Source: Gelatoporia subvermispora B (Eukaryota > Basidiomycota > Agaricomycetes > Polyporales > Gelatoporiaceae). Taken from it: DNA of 64,000 nt. The position numbers were made by a program, and so were the translations under genes. Numbering within the stretch: position 1 is the first letter of the stretch; each line of letters starts with the position of its first letter. Shown in pieces: positions 59,791 to 64,000 of the stretch. The notes under the pieces are model-generated. The model saw only the letters and a program-made list of their open reading frames with translations, made no database searches and was not told the DNA's origin. Location of the stretch: NCBI GenBank assembly GCA_000320605.2, contig KB445802.1, forward strand, positions 62,001 through 126,000, written 5' to 3'.

Positions 59791-62700
59791 TTAAAGGGAA
59801 GCTAGCAGCGACGTACCTTCATAAGCGGCCATGTTTGGGACCACGAAGATCCGCCTCCGCGGTCGCGACTGCGATTCCTCGGCAGTGGAGGTGCTAGCAG
59901 TGGAGCTCGTGTCCTGGCTTCTTGCTCGGTGCTTCATGGCGTGACACTTTCCGGTCTCTAGAAGTCCGAGCCACAGGTGCTCTTCGAGCTCCTCAATTGC
60001 TTGTGCAAAGTCAGAGACACTGCCGCCATAGTTGTCCTTGCTGAAATGGAGCTGCTTCATACTGGCATGCGGATTGTCACCTAGAGTGAAGATCGTCGGC
60101 CTCATGTTGAGCTTCTTCTTTCTGGACAATTTTGGCTTCGAGGTGTCTTCAGCAGCATTGGCTGTGGCAAACGCTACTTGTCCTTGTGCGTAAATTTTAA
60201 AGGCACGCTTCACCTGCAAGATTATTGCAATCAGTTGACCAATATTTCTGTCAGAGACATTGTGATATTACCGCAGCTGCTGCAAGAGCCAGACCGCCGA
60301 TTGGCGCCAAATCTTCCTGAGTGAGACACAGGTGGGACAATGTTTCATCGGCGCCTTCAGTCTTGTCAAAGTGGACACCAAAACAGTTCATGCCCAAACT
60401 ACTGCCAAAAGCTCCAGCAGTAGCCTGGCGGTCAAGGTTCAGTAATGCAATGGACACGCAGAGGTGGAGAGATAGCACATATCACCTGTCCATCGATGAT
60501 TGCAAACGCCTTGTAGATGTAGCGGTTGAGATGCAGCTGCTGCCTGGCGTAGATTCTGCGCTGCTCCATGGTGTCGAACTTACCAGCGTTGACCGGGTGA
60601 TCAAAGAAAGCATTCAGGGCCAAGATCGCCGTCGAGGACATGCTATTCTTGTAGGCATTGAAATATTGTTTGCACTACAAAAATAATCGTTATGGTCGTG
60701 TTGCAATAGTAAACGGTGAGACTCACATATTTAACTGTGGGGCACCTCTCTTCAAACGGAGGACAGTCGCCATAACCTGCGTCCCTGTTACCGAATTTGG
60801 AGTAGTAAATGCCCTCGACGGCGTAGCAAGCCTCCTTATCCGTGATGTTGAACAGATTCTTGCGTGATGCTGCCCAAGCGTTATAGGTGGCCCCGAAGTA
60901 CGTCCAGTCGTCTCGAATCTTTGGCGGGAGATCCTCCAGCTTTGGCTTGGGTGTGGCCGATGTCTTGTCTTCCGATGAGTCATCTCCTGCCTGACGCTCT
61001 GATGCCTTTTTCCCGGCCTTTTCCCGGCCTTCTTGTTGGCCTTCTTGTTGTCCTTCTTGTTGTCGGCCGCAGTGGGAGCAGGTATAGTAATGGCAGCAGG
61101 CGGGGCATTACGGGACTTTACTCCCACCATTTGCTGTAGGTGCAACACGGTGTTAATCAATGCTCGGTATTCAAAGTGAATGATAAACGAGTATTACCGA
61201 GCTTGTCTGGCGATGCTCTGTGGGCTTCAACGGACTGGCCATGGCAGCCTGTCGTTCCGATTCTTCATCACAGTCAAAGACACCTCGGATGTTGTCATCT
61301 TCAGGACCTCTGTAAACACGTAAAGGTCCCGGAGACGGCATAAGATTAGCCGGCGCTTTGGACTTGCCGTTCCTCGGAGCTGGAGCTGGCGTGTCGAGGT
61401 AGTAAGCGTTGGTCGGATGGATAATCGCAGGTGCCCTAGGAGTTTCAGAGAACGACAATCTACGTTGAACAGCCCTCACAGGAGAACCTTGGCCGGTGCT
61501 CCCTACCGCAGCAAATACCTGGGCTGAGAGGGAACTAGCACCTGGTTCTTCCTTATTTCTATCACTGGGCTTGAAGACCTCCTGTGTCTCCTGAGTCTTG
61601 AGCTTCTTGTGACTATCGTCGGCACTCTGATCAATTCTGAGCCCGATTTGAAGCATAAGTTGCACTTCTTCGAGTTACTGATCGATGTCGCCTCAGTAGC
61701 CGCGGGTTGAGTCATTGCCGCAGCCAATGGCTTAGATCGCTTTGTCCCTCTCTCGGAGTCGTCAGGCACGTCATCTGGCGCGCGTTTGGAATTCTGGACA
61801 CAAGTTGAGAGGGCGGAGCGGCTCAGTAGAGCAAAGATTAGTGAGGGAATTCAATTACCTGGCTTGCGGCTGACTTGGAGCAGGTCTCAACCTCAGTAGT
61901 AATGTCTCCGGAGAGGCGGCAATCGGCTTGCGCTACATTTGTTTTGCCTCCGCGCCCACGGATGCTTTGAGCTCCACGGTGGGCAATCGGTTCCTCGCTG
62001 AGAGCTGGTTGAATCTAGCTCTGTGCCTGAATCTCGACGTCGAGTACGGGGTCAAATACCGACGCAGTCTTCGCACCACGTCCATGTCCACGTCCACGTC
62101 CACAACCTCTGCCTCCGCCACGCCCTCTTGGAGCTACAAGCTCTCTCTGCATATCCTGGTCCTGCTCGGCATTTCCTTGAGTCAAAGAAAATCCTAGCTC
62201 AGCGTTGGCTGCGATTACTGGTTCATCAGTAAGGCCTTCAATTGTCCCAGATACTCCTCCTCGCCCCTGACCACGACCACGGCTGGAACCACGGCCTCTT
62301 CCTCTGCACGGAGGCGCAGCAGAAGGTGCCGTTTCGATACTCGCTTCGGAAACTGCGGCGGTAAAGGTGCCACGAGAGCCAGATCTAGTATGTACGTTTA
62401 TTTCCCACTGCATGTCATTGATATCACTGAGGAAATTGCTGTTGAACGATGGAGCGGCATCGGAATCGTCGCTGTTAAGGAGATTCCAGAAGTACAGAAC
62501 GGAGGCGCATAGGGGGAGAGTTTCCATGGATATCACAGTAAGCGACCAAAGAAGTTCAACTTGATGGATTATAAAATACTCACATGCCATGAATAGTAGC
62601 TCCCTTATCCTTACCGCGCGGTTGCGGCGCCTTGCCCTTCACAGCGCGAGGCGTCTTATCCTCTCCAGACTCACTCTCCGAGCCATCATCCACTGCCGTG

Positions 62701-63244
62701 TGCGTGCTCTCCTGGCTCTCTCGCAATTTCTCAATCTCGTCCCTCGCAGTGGCCTTCTTTTTCCCCTTCTTCTTGACTTCTTCTACCTCCGAGGGATCGT
62801 CCATAGTGGCATCGCTCGCATCAGCGCTGGGATCTGCTTGGAAGGTGGGCTCAACAGCCTCAGTTTGATCAGCTTGATTGTTGGCGATCTGTGTGTCCTG
62901 CTCAGATAACACGGACAGGGTGGCTTTCTTGGACTCTGGATTAGAGGTGAGCAACATCGGTCAGACGCTAGTGAAGAGGTTGACTGACTGCGGCCTCCTT
63001 TCGCAACTCTTGGGCGTTCGACCTTTGCACCATCCTCCTTGATCACCTTATCCTGCATTTCATCCTTAAACCGTGCCACCTGCTTGGTCGTTGCACTCTT
63101 CTCTGTCGCCTCCTTCACACGCTGAGCTTGCTTGGCCTCTTTCTGTTCTTTCCTCGCGGCAGCTTCTGCAAGCTCATCGGGATCGCCTCTAGCTCGAAGG
63201 CCGGGGTGGACGGTAGCATTCTTGGCGCGGGTCGTGACACCCAT
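59791..63244 (-). pseudogene. Transposon accessory gene, arginine/glycine-rich, with three lesions
   Basis: The start at 63244 (MGVTTRAKNATVHPGLRARG) resembles proteins often found beside mushroom transposons (from memory, unverified). An alanine/lysine-rich segment follows, then two RG-rich blocks (RGRGRGSSRGRGQGRGG and RGRGGGRGCGRGRGHGRG). A lysine-rich spacer leads to a conserved C-terminal part (PPKIRDDWTYFGATYNAWAA, IYYSKFGNRDAGYG, QLHLNRYIYKAFAIIDGQ, HLWLGLLETGKCHAM). At least six introns fit well. Three changes break the frame: a TAG at 62015-62017, a one-base shift near 61672-61683, and a missing base at 61019-61022, where four T occur against five in the neighbouring repeat. On either side of each the frame stays protein-like, so the damage is recent or partly sequencing error. 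RG-rich segments suggest nucleic-acid binding; the function is unknown. Confidence 0.6.
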
Positions 63245-63498
63245 AGGGGACGAAAGGATGAGTCGACGAGATGAGTTGTCAACAGTTTGGATTTTGGGTG
63301 CCCACGCTCCGGGTGTGGAAGCGGGACTTGTCCGCGATTGGACCAGTCCTCCACGGCACCTGAGATAATCTAGGATCGCGTTTGAGCTACGCGCCACCAT
63401 GATTACCTTTTCCATACCTCGGCACTCCTCATTCTCTCCCAGATGTACTGTATTTGCTTCTAACGTCAACTATACTTTTTTTTAACTCTACTGCTTGA
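63245..63498. promoter_or_regulatory. Divergent promoter region of the transposon genes
   Basis: The two transposon genes start 254 bp apart and point away from each other, so this gap must hold both promoters. If the accessory gene starts further upstream (in-frame ATG codons at 63400, 63415 and 63469), the gap is as short as about 30 bp. No clear TATA box is visible. Confidence 0.4.
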
Positions 63499-64000
63499 AT
63501 GACAACACATGACGAAGGCGCAAAGAAGAAGCCCCAATACCAGTGTCCTTTCGCTCCAGTATGCAGGAAATGGTGTGTCACCAGCGCAGGAATGACAAGG
63601 CACCTAGCGTCCTGCCATGCGGACAAACCGACCCGCCCAGTCGTAGAAGACACTTCATCCTCTCGACCGGCGCGCTCTCTGTACACTACGGACAGCGGGC
63701 TCTACCCGTTACCTCAGCCCCCAGTCCAGGCTAGCGATGATGACCCTACAACTGAGTCTGACGTTGCTGGAGGCTGTTCAGGTCCTTTGTCATTAGCCGT
63801 GGAGGACTACTCGGACTTAAACAAGGTGCTAGAGACATTCTTTCCAGGTGGTGTCGGTCTAGAAGACGATGAAAAGGACTCCCTAAGCCAATGTTCAGAT
63901 ATCGAAGAACACATCGATGCCATGTACTCAGCTTTCGGTGGAATTGACCTAGATGAGAAGAACGACAACGACCATGAGGATGGAAACGGTGGTGAGGATG
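63499..64000 (+). CDS. Plavaka-like transposase, N-terminal 167 codons (partial)
   Basis: The frame is open from 63499 to the window edge. Near residues 15-40 it has a zinc-finger-like motif, CPFAPVCRKWCVTSAGMTRH followed by LASCH, in which cysteines and histidines are spaced much like a C2H2 finger. A serine- and proline-rich stretch and a very acidic region follow. Plavaka transposases of agaricomycetes commonly begin with such a finger and an acidic, variable leader before the catalytic core (from memory of the family). The core is not in the window, so the identification rests on the finger, the terminal-repeat evidence and the accessory gene. An unrelated zinc-finger protein cannot be excluded. 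Confidence 0.6.
   Translation, partial: MTTHDEGAKKKPQYQCPFAPVCRKWCVTSAGMTRHLASCHADKPTRPVVEDTSSSRPARSLYTTDSGLYPLPQPPVQASDDDPTTESDVAGGCSGPLSLAVEDYSDLNKVLETFFPGGVGLEDDEKDSLSQCSDIEEHIDAMYSAFGGIDLDEKNDNDHEDGNGGED

Larger units (their letters stand above)
58886..64000. mobile_element. Plavaka-like DNA transposon, left part (runs off the window)
   Basis: The probable left end is CATCAGCAAAAT at 58886, one base different from the MITE end CATCAGGAAAAT. It is followed by subterminal repeats of the type GCTTTTGG, GCAAAAG and CTTTGGC over the next 150 bp, as in CACTA-type elements. Inside are a minus-strand accessory gene and a divergent plus-strand gene for a zinc-finger protein that resembles the start of Plavaka transposases. 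The right end, the catalytic region and the target duplication lie outside the window, so the class is inferred. Confidence 0.55.

Noticed and set aside
1..64000. CRISPR arrays, rRNA genes and bacterial-type operons
   Set aside because: No regularly spaced repeats or rRNA-like sequence were seen, and the gene structure is clearly fungal.

Overview
The window reads as nuclear DNA of an agaricomycete fungus (Basidiomycota, possibly a polypore; inferred). Every gene I can reconstruct is cut by many short introns, mostly 45-65 bp. The recognisable families are typical of mushroom-forming fungi: DUF6533-type and DUF6534-type multi-pass membrane proteins, a self-sufficient CYP505-type P450, and a Plavaka-like DNA transposon. 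All gene models below were spliced by eye from GT-AG (once GC-AG) signals, reading frame and comparison among paralogs in the window.

Layout. 1.1-2.7 kb: DUF6533 gene A (-). 10.0-14.35 kb: intact P450-reductase fusion gene (+). 15.0-16.6 and 19.5-21.1 kb: DUF6533 genes B and C (-). 27.3-28.9 kb: gene D (+), convergent with gene E (-, 30.7-32.3 kb). 38.6-40.1 kb: gene F (+, damaged), convergent with gene G (-, 40.8-42.45 kb). 47.4-49.0 kb: gene H (+). 56.95-57.9 kb: 3'-damaged DUF6534 gene (-). 58.9 kb to the right edge: the left part of a DNA transposon with a decayed accessory gene (-) and the first 167 codons of a zinc-finger transposase-like protein (+).

The eight DUF6533-type genes are the core of the window. 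They form two subfamilies (A, B, C, F, H and D, E, G). Both can be spliced as 12 exons with the same phases at the exons checked, about seven membrane segments and a conserved cytoplasmic-looking tail. Genes A, B and C each sit at one end of a roughly 4.1-4.4 kb segment present three times, so the array grew partly by segmental duplication; the P450 gene lies between copies A and B.

Three short inverted-repeat elements (MITEs) of 151-159 bp have perfect 11-bp termini and 2-bp target duplications. Their ends resemble the probable left end of the transposon at 58,886, suggesting that this element, or a relative, mobilised them. A second dispersed repeat of about 45 bp occurs nine times. Long stretches between genes hold only repeats, relics and chance ORFs. 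Functions of the DUF6533 and DUF6534 proteins are unknown, so any functional link to the P450 is only a hypothesis.
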